Shown here: positions 14,813-23,113 of the stretch, one piece after another
Layout of the letters: each line of letters opens with the position of its first letter
How positions within the stretch are numbered: the first letter of the stretch is position 1
From: an uncultured Parabacteroides sp.
Lineage (GTDB): Bacteria; Bacteroidota; Bacteroidia; Bacteroidales; Tannerellaceae
Reading direction: 5' to 3'
Length of the DNA stretch: 56,049 nucleotides
Assembly (NCBI RefSeq): GCF_905196875.1
Contig: NZ_CAJJWO010000035.1
Coordinates: 1-56,049 of the forward strand
Notes under the pieces: generated by a model
Told to the model about the DNA's origin: nothing
Database searches by the model: none
What the model saw: the letters and a program-made list of their open reading frames with translations, nothing else
Program-made: the position numbers and the translations under genes

Positions 14813-16036
14813 ATGAAATTACAGAATTTACTTTATGCAACTATGGTTACTTGCGCATTCAGTGCTTGTTCAAACGACGACGGTCCGAATATTCCGGATC
14901 CGGCACTGGAGTTGGATGCTACGTTGACGGTTGGGTTTAGTGCAATCGGAGCAAATAAAGCTCCTTCAACTTTCAGTACACCTGTTACGCGATCGAATGC
15001 TACAGATTCAGAAGTAGATAGGGTTGGTATAGCTGTTTTTAACGCAGGAGCAATGTCACCAGCTATGGCAGATGGTGCTTTGATTAATTACAAAGAACAA
15101 TCGGTAACAGACTCTGAAGTTGACTCAACGGCTTGTGTAGACGTTAAATCAGGTCGGGTAGAAATTTTAGTGATTGTAAACCCTCCTGCAGGTGCTTTTA
15201 CAGATATAAATACACTTGATGCTTTTAAAGCAGCAGCCACAAAAAACGTAGAATTGGAATCTGCCAAACCAATAATGGCTAGTTCTGTCATTCCTGTTGA
15301 TGTAAAGAAAGGTAGAAATGTTATTGCATCTGCAACTGACATCAGTAAATTTAAAGATGTAAGTAATTCAATAACTGGAGAGGGTAATATTAAAGTATTC
15401 CGCAATATTGCAAACATTCAGTTAAAATCTATCAAACTAAAACCTCGTGAAGATTTTAAAACAGATGCAAAGCTGAAAGTAAAGAAAGCGTATATTATGC
15501 ATTATCGTGAAGGCGTACAATTTTTCGGTGCAGCTACTCCATGGTGTAAAGTGGTAGATACCGATGCTCGAATTGTTTCTAATAAAACAGGATCTGATAC
15601 AGAAGATAAGTATACTCACGTATTCGAAAAGGAAGTCACGGCAAATGCCCCTGCAACTAATATGACTGAGGGAAATTTCTTTGTATATGATAATAGTGCT
15701 GATTCACCATTTGCCGAAAATGCTTTAACCAATGCTACTGCATTAGTTATTCAAGGTGACTACTCCTACACAGCAGGGAATGGAGAAGCACGTACTGTTA
15801 AAGATGCTTATTGGACTGTATATCTTAATAATACAAAAGCCCAGGCAGGACATCCGGATTATTCAGCTGTAACCGTTCATTGTGGAGTTCTTCGTAACGT
15901 TCAGTATATAGTTAACGCAACCATCACCGGTCCTGGTAGCATAGATCCGGAAACACCATCGGAAGCAGCCAGTCTGACTGCAAATATCGAGGTTGTTGAG
16001 TGGGGTACGGTAACTCTTGACGAGAATATCGACTAA
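14813..16036 (+). CDS. Fimbrillin, probable major subunit of the six-gene pilus operon
   Basis: This 407-residue lipoprotein precursor has Cys19 (TCAFSAC). Its N-terminal fimbrillin domain reads DATLTVGFSAIGANK with VTRS as a possible trypsin-like cleavage site, followed by VGIAVFNAG and VEILVIVNPPAGAF. The strand FRNIANIQLKSIKLKP marks the passage to the C-terminal domain, which ends in ANIEVVEWGTV, the usual donor-strand pattern. It is the first gene after the direct-repeat promoter and has a long, AT-rich 5' leader of about 100 bp. Base composition is more AT-rich than the genes that follow (16.2-22.7 kb). Its position and longer leader suggest the shaft subunit. Confidence 0.87.
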   Translation: MKLQNLLYATMVTCAFSACSNDDGPNIPDPALELDATLTVGFSAIGANKAPSTFSTPVTRSNATDSEVDRVGIAVFNAGAMSPAMADGALINYKEQSVTDSEVDSTACVDVKSGRVEILVIVNPPAGAFTDINTLDAFKAAATKNVELESAKPIMASSVIPVDVKKGRNVIASATDISKFKDVSNSITGEGNIKVFRNIANIQLKSIKLKPREDFKTDAKLKVKKAYIMHYREGVQFFGAATPWCKVVDTDARIVSNKTGSDTEDKYTHVFEKEVTANAPATNMTEGNFFVYDNSADSPFAENALTNATALVIQGDYSYTAGNGEARTVKDAYWTVYLNNTKAQAGHPDYSAVTVHCGVLRNVQYIVNATITGPGSIDPETPSEAASLTANIEVVEWGTVTLDENID

Positions 16037-16154
16037 CAATCACTTATCATAAATAACATCCGTTTTGGATCATACCTATTAATCCGGGGTCAATTCCTCG
16101 GATTGATTTACTTTTAAAATATTCCGGTTTGACGATATATAAAACTATTAATAT

Positions 16155-17279
16155 ATGAACAGTAGGGTTTTATTTTACAATGTATTCCTGTTTCTCACCT
16201 TGCTATCCTGTTCCCATGACGGAGGCCGGGAGATAGATGATATCGGGGAAGCTACGCTCTCATTACGTATCACGATCCCGCAGATAGGGACAAAAGCCGG
16301 TGACTCTGCGATAGGAAGACTTTATGTGGCTATTTTCGGAACTTCAGGAGAGAATGCGGACAAATTGATTGTCGCCCGCGAAGTCACACAAACAGACACT
16401 ATTGAAGACATTACCCCGCTGAAAGCCGGGACTATCCGTATGCTTCTTGTCGCCAATGCGCCAGAAGGTACTTTCAATGCTTTAACCTCGCTGGACCAGT
16501 TTCTGGCCCTTACCCAAAAACTTGAAAATGAAGATACAGCCCCGACAATGAGTTCGGGAGTACATTCCTATGTTTTGAAACCCGGTAAGAACACGATCGG
16601 GTTGCAAAAGGAGGGAGCTCACCTGATCACGGCCTCTCCGGTGACCATCTATCGCACGGTAGCCCGTATTTATCTGAACAAACTATTCCTGCGTCCGTTG
16701 GAGGAATACGCCGACCAGGCAAGTTTCAAACTCGAATCCGTTTTTATGGCCAACGTAAAGAATTATTCCCATTATATCAGTGAAAACGACTGGGGAGCCG
16801 TAGAAGTAACCGATCATTCTTTTTCTGATTTTTTCCTGACAGGAGAAAATGCCGATCTGGAAAGTATCTATAAAGAAAAAGCACCGAAATTATCTGCCGA
16901 CCTGCGTACAGTTTATAACTATGATTTCCGCAATGTGACGGAAGAGACTGGCCTTATTGCGAACTGTGCAAGCAATACCTATACCGTTTACGAAAATATG
17001 CAGGAAACGACCTGGCATACCCTTCTGGTCATTCGTGGAACCTATCGTTATAAAGATAAAAACGGAATGATGCAAGAAATAAAAAATATTTATTATCCGA
17101 TCGTAGTAAACCGGCAACACGATGATATCACGAATGTTACGGAGCATTTGTATGTACGGCGTAATGTCATCTATTCGATCGATGCTATTATCAAAGGACC
17201 ATATTCCGATACGACTCTCACAAGTATGGTGGAAGTGCAAGCCTGGGGTGAGATCGTTGAAAATCCGTCGATTGATTAA
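16155..17279 (+). CDS. Fimbrillin-family minor pilus subunit
   Basis: This 374-residue lipoprotein has Cys19 (FLTLLSC). It is a paralogue of its neighbours, with the N-terminal strand ATLSLRITIPQIGTKAG, the central LYVAIFGTSG, IRMLLVANAPEGTF and the junction VTIYRTVARIYLNKLFLRP. It ends SMVEVQAWGEIVENP. Like the other accessory subunits in this operon it carries a conserved FMANVKNYSHYISENDWG segment; equivalent LANV-K-YYFSE segments are seen in the products at 17301 and 19369. The 118-bp gap before it shows no promoter. Whether it is a minor shaft, adaptor or tip subunit cannot be told from sequence. Confidence 0.82.
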   Translation: MNSRVLFYNVFLFLTLLSCSHDGGREIDDIGEATLSLRITIPQIGTKAGDSAIGRLYVAIFGTSGENADKLIVAREVTQTDTIEDITPLKAGTIRMLLVANAPEGTFNALTSLDQFLALTQKLENEDTAPTMSSGVHSYVLKPGKNTIGLQKEGAHLITASPVTIYRTVARIYLNKLFLRPLEEYADQASFKLESVFMANVKNYSHYISENDWGAVEVTDHSFSDFFLTGENADLESIYKEKAPKLSADLRTVYNYDFRNVTEETGLIANCASNTYTVYENMQETTWHTLLVIRGTYRYKDKNGMMQEIKNIYYPIVVNRQHDDITNVTEHLYVRRNVIYSIDAIIKGPYSDTTLTSMVEVQAWGEIVENPSID

Positions 17280-17300
17280 TTCAGATAAAACAATTCCGAT

Positions 17301-18431
17301 ATGAAACGAAATAAATTATATATCCTGCTGTTGTCCGGTGTGTTGATGATCTCCTGTACAAAGGAGGAGGGACCTGCACCGGTTCCGGACGATGATGTTT
17401 TTGCCACTGTTTCCGTGGGGGTGGATGGCATTACCGCAACGAAAAGTGGTGACGGGGAACAATCCCAAGAGTCGCAACCTGGTACTGAGGATGAAAATGC
17501 GATTAAAAACCTGACCGTGGTTTTTTTCGATATGGCAAGAAATGAAGTGATAGGACATGCATTCAAGGAAATAGGTATTGGAGGCAATAAACAGATTCGT
17601 GTCGCTTTGAAAACTGGTACTTATAAAATGCTGGTAATGGCTAATACCGAAGATAAAAATTCATTCGTTCCGGCTGATTATTACAACTTGTCTACAATAC
17701 TGTCTGAACAAGGGAATACGAAAGGATTTGTTATGAGCAATATTGCCCGAGATATAGAAATCACCTCCAAAGAGAATCCCATAGAAGAAAAAGTCAAACG
17801 AGTAGTCGGCCGTGTGGAACTGAGCAAACTGGATGTTGCTTGGAAAGATGAGGACCTGAAAAATATAGAGGGTCTGGAATTCCGGTTAAGCCAGGTATTT
17901 TTGGCCAATGTCCGTCCGAACTCTTATTTGTTCGACATGACAGAGTGGAAATTTGATACCCCGACGGAAAAACATCCCATTGAGATTAAGGAAGGTTATT
18001 CATGTGGAATAGACGACTATTTTGAAGGTGGTGATATTGCAGAAGGAAATATGAAGGATGACAATCTGAATAAAGGGTTTTCTCCGGCTACTGTTATAAA
18101 GGTCGGCGAAGAAAATCATACTGACCTCGCCCGCTTTTACGCAATGACTAATTCTGATACGAAAGAGAGTGTTATCCTTTATATCAAAGGCGATTTGTAC
18201 GACAGCGAAAACGATAAACCTGTCCTTACGAACCGTTACTACCGCATCAAACTCGCCAAAGGTGTTCAGCGCAACACCGTTTACAAGATTTCCGCGACCA
18301 TCGAGGGAAAAGGTTCGCCTGAACCCGGAGACAACAAGGATAATGTCGACATGTCGGTTACTATTAAAGTGAATACATGGGACGATGTGACACTTGATAC
18401 AATAACTATAAATGAAGAAATCGAAATATAA
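17301..18431 (+). CDS. Fimbrillin-family minor pilus subunit
   Basis: This 376-residue lipoprotein has Cys19 (LSGVLMISC). Its layout is the same as the preceding subunit: ATVSVGVDGITATKSG, the strand LTVVFFDMARN, YKMLVMANTED, the junction KRVVGRVELSKLDVAW and the family segment VFLANVRPNSYLFD. It ends VTIKVNTWDDVTLD. A 21-bp gap separates it from the preceding gene, and the next start codon follows its stop after one base. That spacing implies one transcript and coupled translation of minor subunit and anchor. Confidence 0.82.
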   Translation: MKRNKLYILLLSGVLMISCTKEEGPAPVPDDDVFATVSVGVDGITATKSGDGEQSQESQPGTEDENAIKNLTVVFFDMARNEVIGHAFKEIGIGGNKQIRVALKTGTYKMLVMANTEDKNSFVPADYYNLSTILSEQGNTKGFVMSNIARDIEITSKENPIEEKVKRVVGRVELSKLDVAWKDEDLKNIEGLEFRLSQVFLANVRPNSYLFDMTEWKFDTPTEKHPIEIKEGYSCGIDDYFEGGDIAEGNMKDDNLNKGFSPATVIKVGEENHTDLARFYAMTNSDTKESVILYIKGDLYDSENDKPVLTNRYYRIKLAKGVQRNTVYKISATIEGKGSPEPGDNKDNVDMSVTIKVNTWDDVTLDTITINEEIEI

Positions 18432-18432
18432 T

Positions 18433-19338
18433 ATGAAACAGATCAATCACCCCCGTCGATGGCTGTTGGCTGCTGTCTGTGGCACAGCTCTGATATTGAC
18501 CGGTTGTATTCAGGAAAATCTGGCAGCCTGTTATAAGCTGACCCTGAAAGCCGAAAACGCAAAAGGCGATGATATCACGGGAATCGCCCTGGCCGACGCT
18601 TCCCTCTATGTTTTCGATGAAGACTATACCTTTCTGGAAACTGTTCGTTTGACGGAAGGACAGATACGCAACCGCGAAGAAATCAGACTTATCTATCCCG
18701 AAGATCGTAACCTACATGTGGTAGCCTGGGGAAATCTTTCGGGAAAAAACCAAACTGTTACGGAAAGCGAGCTGATTGAAGAATTGAAGGTCATGCTCAA
18801 AAATCGTAACGGTTTGGCTCAGAAACCCGACGATCTTTTCTACGGCAACCGTCTGGTGCAGACAAAAGCCGACGGCGGTTATTATAAAAATGATACGATC
18901 GTGGTTCGTCCCAAATTGTCGCAAGTCAATATTGTTACGGAAAATATCAAATATGCATTGGAAAAAAATTTCCCTTCAGTGGCGAACGAAGACATTAAAT
19001 GCGATTATTTCATAAACCGAACTTTGAGTGGTTTCGATTATCAGGGACAGTTGATCGGGGATAGTGTCTATTATTCACCCGACGCCGGTTGGGATGAAAA
19101 CAAGGAATATTTCGCCCCTAACTACCGGATATGCTTTGGTGAGAACCTGAGTGTGGAGCTGACGGCAGAAGATTGTACGCTGGCTACCGCTACCCACGAC
19201 GATAACGGCGATCCGCTAAAAGCTCCCGAAGCCGGTGTACTCTATGTCGTGCTCCGTTTCGGGGAAAACGGAGCCTTGCTTTCTGTCCGTCAAACGGTTC
19301 GTCCCTGGGGAACGGTGGACGACCATATCGAATTTTAA
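18433..19338 (+). CDS. FimB/Mfa2-family fimbrial anchor lipoprotein
   Basis: This 301-residue lipoprotein has lipobox ALILTGC (Cys25) followed directly by IQENLAACYKLTLKAEN, the anchor-family hallmark of an early second Cys. Further matches are ASLYVFDEDYTF, VVAWGNLSG, PDDLFYGN and a final TVRPWGTVDDHIEF. I chose ATG 18433, one base after the preceding stop (TAATATG), over the in-frame ATG at 18412, which would add seven charged residues before the signal peptide. Anchor genes usually come second in type V pilus operons. Here it comes fourth, with two minor subunits before it and two after, so the operon may combine two pilus modules. Confidence 0.87.
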   Translation: MKQINHPRRWLLAAVCGTALILTGCIQENLAACYKLTLKAENAKGDDITGIALADASLYVFDEDYTFLETVRLTEGQIRNREEIRLIYPEDRNLHVVAWGNLSGKNQTVTESELIEELKVMLKNRNGLAQKPDDLFYGNRLVQTKADGGYYKNDTIVVRPKLSQVNIVTENIKYALEKNFPSVANEDIKCDYFINRTLSGFDYQGQLIGDSVYYSPDAGWDENKEYFAPNYRICFGENLSVELTAEDCTLATATHDDNGDPLKAPEAGVLYVVLRFGENGALLSVRQTVRPWGTVDDHIEF

Positions 19339-19368
19339 ATCAATCAACAATTAAACCGACTTAGAAAG

Positions 19369-20490
19369 ATGATCATACATAAAGTTATTTTATCCATATC
19401 TGTTGTGACGTTGTTGGCGTCCTGTTCGAAAGACGAAGGGCCGTCGACGCCTCCGGTCACAGAAGCCACTCTTTCCGTCGGACTGCAATTGCGCAGTGAG
19501 ACGGAGAGCAAGGCCACGAATGACGATCCGAACGCCTTGCCCGGTGAAAGCGATATACATAGTCTGAGTGCCTACGTGTTCAGTAGCGACGGTTCTGAAT
19601 TAATCGGTTATGGGCATGTGGAGAATCCCAACTCCGATATGCTGACCGTCACCAATATAGAAACCCGACCGGAGCGTATTATGCTTGTCGTATTGGCAAA
19701 CCTTCCTGAAAGCATCGCCGGTTCGATCGGTAATTATGCCGGGTTGCAGTCGAGCCTGGCCGACCTCGCATCACAGTCGCAGGAGTCGTTGACTTTTAGC
19801 ACGCAAGTGATCCGTACTGAACAGCCACTTGTAAAGGGAGAAGACAACCTGATCGGCTTTACGGCAGGAGATAACATCGACAATATTTCCACCCCGCTGT
19901 TGCTTACCCGCATCGCCGCCCGTGTGGAAATGAATACTATCGAGACCCGTTTTGCCAACTCTCCCTTGGAAGGGAAAACAGTACGTATCGATCATATCGC
20001 ACTCGCGAATGTTAAAAGCAAATCCTATTACTTCAGCGAAGCTGATTGGGGCAAGGTGGAAGCCCCTGTCGGACAAGCCAGCCTGATATACGGAGCAGGA
20101 GTTTCGGAAGCAGCCTCCCTTTTTGCCCCCGCTTCCTATCCGTCTGATTTTCTCGGAAGCGATTTTAACCTGACAGTGAATGACAAGACTCCCCGCCTAA
20201 CACCTGTTTTTGAAACTTATGCGTTTGAAAACAGTTCGTCCGATGCTGCCCCGACCTTACTGGTCGTGAAGGCGACCCTGTTGGAAACGAACCAGACCCG
20301 TCTCTTCACTTCGCCGATCAACCGCAACGGCGTGCTGAACGGCTACGATCATAATTATGTGAAACGGAATTATATCTACCGCCTTCATGTCACTTTTACG
20401 GAAACCAGCTTCGATAACGATGCCTCGCTCGATGTCCGTGTGGAAGTGGCCGGTTGGGGATATGTACATCAGACTGAAGAAATAAAATAA
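19369..20490 (+). CDS. Fimbrillin-family minor pilus subunit
   Basis: This 373-residue lipoprotein has Cys19 (VVTLLASC). The mature part begins EATLSVGLQLRSETESKATN and has SAYVFSSDGSELIGY, IMLVVLANLPESI, the junction LLTRIAARVEMNTIETR and the segment ALANVKSKSYYFSEADWG shared with the 16155 and 17301 products. It ends VRVEVAGWGYVH. It follows the anchor gene by 30 bp and precedes another paralogue by 12 bp. Its GC content is clearly higher than that of the shaft gene at 14813. It is a structural subunit whose position in the fibre is unknown. Confidence 0.82.
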   Translation: MIIHKVILSISVVTLLASCSKDEGPSTPPVTEATLSVGLQLRSETESKATNDDPNALPGESDIHSLSAYVFSSDGSELIGYGHVENPNSDMLTVTNIETRPERIMLVVLANLPESIAGSIGNYAGLQSSLADLASQSQESLTFSTQVIRTEQPLVKGEDNLIGFTAGDNIDNISTPLLLTRIAARVEMNTIETRFANSPLEGKTVRIDHIALANVKSKSYYFSEADWGKVEAPVGQASLIYGAGVSEAASLFAPASYPSDFLGSDFNLTVNDKTPRLTPVFETYAFENSSSDAAPTLLVVKATLLETNQTRLFTSPINRNGVLNGYDHNYVKRNYIYRLHVTFTETSFDNDASLDVRVEVAGWGYVHQTEEIK

Positions 20491-20502
20491 AAGAAGAAAA
20501 AT

Positions 20503-21750
20503 ATGAAACCAATCAATATCATCCCTTTTCTGCTGGCCATGTGCTTGCTGGCCTCCTGTTCTTCAGGTGACGACGAACCCGAAGTGATCGTGCCGCAGGA
20601 TGCGACACTTACTTTATCGGTCGCCCCCGGTTCGGTACTGACAAAAAGCTCGTTACGTGATACAAATACGAAGAAAAATGAATCAGCCGAAACCCAGAAA
20701 GGCGAAGCCACGATCCATAATATCTGTGCCGCCCTGTTCAAGGAGGACGGCGGTTTGCTAACTTCGTCTTATGTGGATTATGGTTCGGAGGGAAGCGAAA
20801 CACCCGACACCATCCGGATCAGTGCCAAGAGCATTACAAAATATACGTATGTGATCTTAGTCAATGTCGGAAATAGAAGTTTTTCAACACTTGAAAAATT
20901 AAAAGAGGAAACTTTTGCATTGAAAGATATAAGGGTCGATAACCAACCTATGTGCAGCCAGTTCATAGAAATCACCCTTAATGCGGGAGCTAACTATATC
21001 GGTTCTAAAGAGGTTTTCAAAGATGCTCCGGTAGATGCAAAATTTCATAGTACTTCACCTGTCAGTGTCTACCGTACCGCCAGTCGTATCGACTTTGAGA
21101 AGATCGGTGTAATCTGGAGTGATGAAAATGCTGCCGACCTGCAAAAGGCCAATGCCCGCTTTCGTCTGAAACGGGTATATACCACCCAGGTTAAAAGCCA
21201 TACCTATTTGTCAGACCGCAGTTTCAGCGAACATTCGGTCGAACTGAAAGACGGAGCTGCCGGGCTCACCTATTTGCATGGTAAAAAGGAGGCGGATTCT
21301 GACGATTCTTATACTCCCGGAAATTATTTGGAAAGTCTGAATTTGTTTGATCCGGCAGAGGGGGGAGAGGCGGTTATTATATCTCCGGGAGGTTCTATGA
21401 CATCGGAGGAAATAAATGGTAAGAAAGCTTGGCGATGCTACGTAACGGAAAATACGGAAGATGGAAATAAACTACCGACTACGCTGATTCTGAAAGGAGA
21501 TATTCTACCTGAAACGGATGACGAACCAATTCTGAAAGATCGTTATTTCTTTATCCGGTTGAAAGATATGAAAGATACCCAGGGAAAGGAACTTGCCGGT
21601 GTGATCCGTAATTACGTGATCCGCATCAGCGCGACCATCTCAGGAAAAGGCTCCGGCGACGAAGAATATCGTGAAAATGCCTTTGCAACGGTAACGGTTA
21701 CTCCCGACGATTGGTCTGTTGAAGAAGAACAGCACGAAGGTGTAAATTGA
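20503..21750 (+). CDS. Fimbrillin-family minor pilus subunit, last of operon
   Basis: This 415-residue lipoprotein has Cys19 (AMCLLASC). It begins ATLTLSVAPGSVLTKSS, then NICAALFKEDGG, KYTYVILVNVGNRSF, the junction SVYRTASRIDFEKIGVIW and VYTTQVKSHTYLSD, and ends ATVTVTPDDWSVEEEQ. It is the longest of the accessory subunits because of an insert at about residues 255-310. The final strand is followed by an acidic tail. The hairpin repeat array begins 10 bp after its stop, so the 3' end of the pilus transcript may run into those repeats. Confidence 0.82.
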   Translation: MKPINIIPFLLAMCLLASCSSGDDEPEVIVPQDATLTLSVAPGSVLTKSSLRDTNTKKNESAETQKGEATIHNICAALFKEDGGLLTSSYVDYGSEGSETPDTIRISAKSITKYTYVILVNVGNRSFSTLEKLKEETFALKDIRVDNQPMCSQFIEITLNAGANYIGSKEVFKDAPVDAKFHSTSPVSVYRTASRIDFEKIGVIWSDENAADLQKANARFRLKRVYTTQVKSHTYLSDRSFSEHSVELKDGAAGLTYLHGKKEADSDDSYTPGNYLESLNLFDPAEGGEAVIISPGGSMTSEEINGKKAWRCYVTENTEDGNKLPTTLILKGDILPETDDEPILKDRYFFIRLKDMKDTQGKELAGVIRNYVIRISATISGKGSGDEEYRENAFATVTVTPDDWSVEEEQHEGVN

Positions 21751-21759
21751 TAAAAGCCC

Positions 21760-21943
21760 TTGTAGCGTTGCAAGACTTCCACGCAGTCCTGTTGGAGGCC
21801 TTGTTGCACTACAAAGGCTTCAATCATGACTGTGGGGACGTTTTGCAGCAGTGCGAAGCCCCGAACAGAACTGTACGGACAGTTTGCAGCACTGCAAAAA
21901 CCTCAAACAATGTTGCATGAGCGTTTTGCAGTATTACAGGGTG
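21760..21943. repeat. Degenerate tandem array, ~41-bp period, of 16-nt hairpin units
   Basis: Five units start at 21760, 21801, 21841, 21882 and 21924, with spacings of 41, 40, 41 and 42 bp. The best unit contains TTTGCAGCACTGCAAA: 7-bp arms and a 2-nt centre. Units one and two have changed bases, but their arms can still pair largely with G-U wobbles (CTTGTAG CG TTGCAAG), which hints at selection for a hairpin. The array lies between the last pilus gene and the DUF6261 gene. Confidence 0.7.
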
Positions 21944-21970
21944 AAAAAGATCATTTAAATCATAAATCAC

Positions 21971-22747
21971 ATGGAAATTAGCACAATCAGTGTCGGCCGC
22001 ATGAATAATGGGGCACACTATCTCTACAATCTCGATTTCTATAACCGCATCGATGCCGATACGGCAGTAAAAGAGAAACTAACGGCAGTTTTGGCCGCCT
22101 ATAAACAGGCCATTGACAATGAAGATGCAGTCTTGAAAGTTTCGCAGAAAAGCCTGAATTCAGACAAGATAAGTGAATTTGATAAACAGCGTGACTCTCT
22201 TTTTATGGCGATAAAGGCTGTTGTGAAAGCGCAATTATCTGTTGCTGACCAAGAGGTCCATGCTGCTGCTGTCAGGATCGACCAGTTGATCAAAGACTAT
22301 AAACTCAATGTCAGGGAACAATTGGATAAAGAAACCGGTCTATTGATAAATATCATATATGACCTGGAAAACAAATATGCCGATGAAGTTCATAAGCTCG
22401 GGTTGGATATGTTTCTTACCCAGTTGAAATCATCGAATCTCAATGTTCGTACTTACACCGACAGTCGTAATAAAGAATTACTCGATAAGCCGGATTATAA
22501 ATTGGCCGGGGCACGCAAGGCGACCGATGCTATCTACCAGGAAGTGGTCCGGCAGATCAATGCACATGTCGTATTGGAAGGGGATACTCTTTATAAGAAC
22601 CTTATCATGTTGCAAAACCAGGAGATAGTACATTATAAGCAGCAGGTTTTAAAACAATCCGTTCCTCCGTCGACCGATATCCCGCTCATACCGACTGATC
22701 CGGATACTCCGGGAGGTGGTGATGATGATCGTCCGGTAATAGAATAA
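21971..22747 (+). CDS. DUF6261 family protein
   Basis: This 258-residue protein has no signal peptide and is almost entirely helical. It matches the Bacteroidales DUF6261 family from the opening ISVGRMNNGAHYLYN through RDSLFMAIKAVVKAQL, AAAVRIDQLIKDYKLNVREQ, LDKETGLLINIIYDLE and a final EVVRQINAHVVLEGD. The tail is rich in Pro, Gly and Asp (IPTDPDTPGGGDDDRP). The function is unknown. It is preceded by the 41-bp hairpin array and followed by a weak terminator, so it may form its own unit and not belong to the pilus operon. It differs from the pilus genes in lacking any export signal. Confidence 0.8.
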   Translation: MEISTISVGRMNNGAHYLYNLDFYNRIDADTAVKEKLTAVLAAYKQAIDNEDAVLKVSQKSLNSDKISEFDKQRDSLFMAIKAVVKAQLSVADQEVHAAAVRIDQLIKDYKLNVREQLDKETGLLINIIYDLENKYADEVHKLGLDMFLTQLKSSNLNVRTYTDSRNKELLDKPDYKLAGARKATDAIYQEVVRQINAHVVLEGDTLYKNLIMLQNQEIVHYKQQVLKQSVPPSTDIPLIPTDPDTPGGGDDDRPVIE

Positions 22748-22769
22748 TATCGTGTAGCTTTTTGAGAAA

Positions 22770-22807
22770 AAAGGGGGATACCGTCATTAGTTGGTCGTTT
22801 CCCCTTT
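22770..22807 (+). terminator. Possible intrinsic terminator after DUF6261
   Basis: AAAGGGGGA pairs with TCCCCTTT across a 21-nt loop. The stem is good but the loop is long and the T-run is short, so this is a moderate candidate. Confidence 0.4.
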
Positions 22808-23113
22808 GCTTTGCAATAAATGCCTATCCAATGTAGGTATTCATTAAAAAATACTTTTCTCACTTTGCATGGTCTTTTTTTCATTTCCGGAAACACTTTT
22901 TTCATCCGGATTTTTCTGTTCTTTTTTTATTTGAAACAACTGTTTTTTGTAGGGTATATTTATCTTTTTAATAGGGTGTTTGTATTAAAATAAACGCTTT
23001 AAAAAATACCTCGCTCACATGTAATATTTGCCTATCGTCCACTATTCGGACTTGCCGTACATTTGCATTGTAATCGAAAGGGTAAAATTTTAATTCGCTA
23101 AATATTCATTCCT
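22808..23113 (+). other. Regulatory intergenic region with duplicated elements
   Basis: These 306 bp lack a gene. TTAAAAAATAC followed by CTCAC occurs at 22844-22863 and again at 22999-23018 (17 of 20 identical), and TGCCTATC occurs at 22821 and 23029. The copies are direct, not inverted. The second set is part of the promoter at 23007-23065. Confidence 0.5.
23007..23065 (+). promoter_or_regulatory. Promoter of the fourth pilus operon, same geometry as at 14652
   Basis: TACC (23007), TGCC (23029) and TACATTTG (23058-23065) have exactly the offsets of TACC (14652), TACC (14674) and TACATTTG (14703) in the other pilus promoter. Both -7 boxes continue as CA, then C/T, then TG. The first half-site continues as TCGCTCA here and GCTCA there. 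No TTTG occurs at -33. Confidence 0.55.

Noticed and set aside
22808..23113. Possible second invertible promoter
   Set aside because: The repeated elements are in direct, not inverted, orientation and do not form dyads like those at 12105 and 12391.
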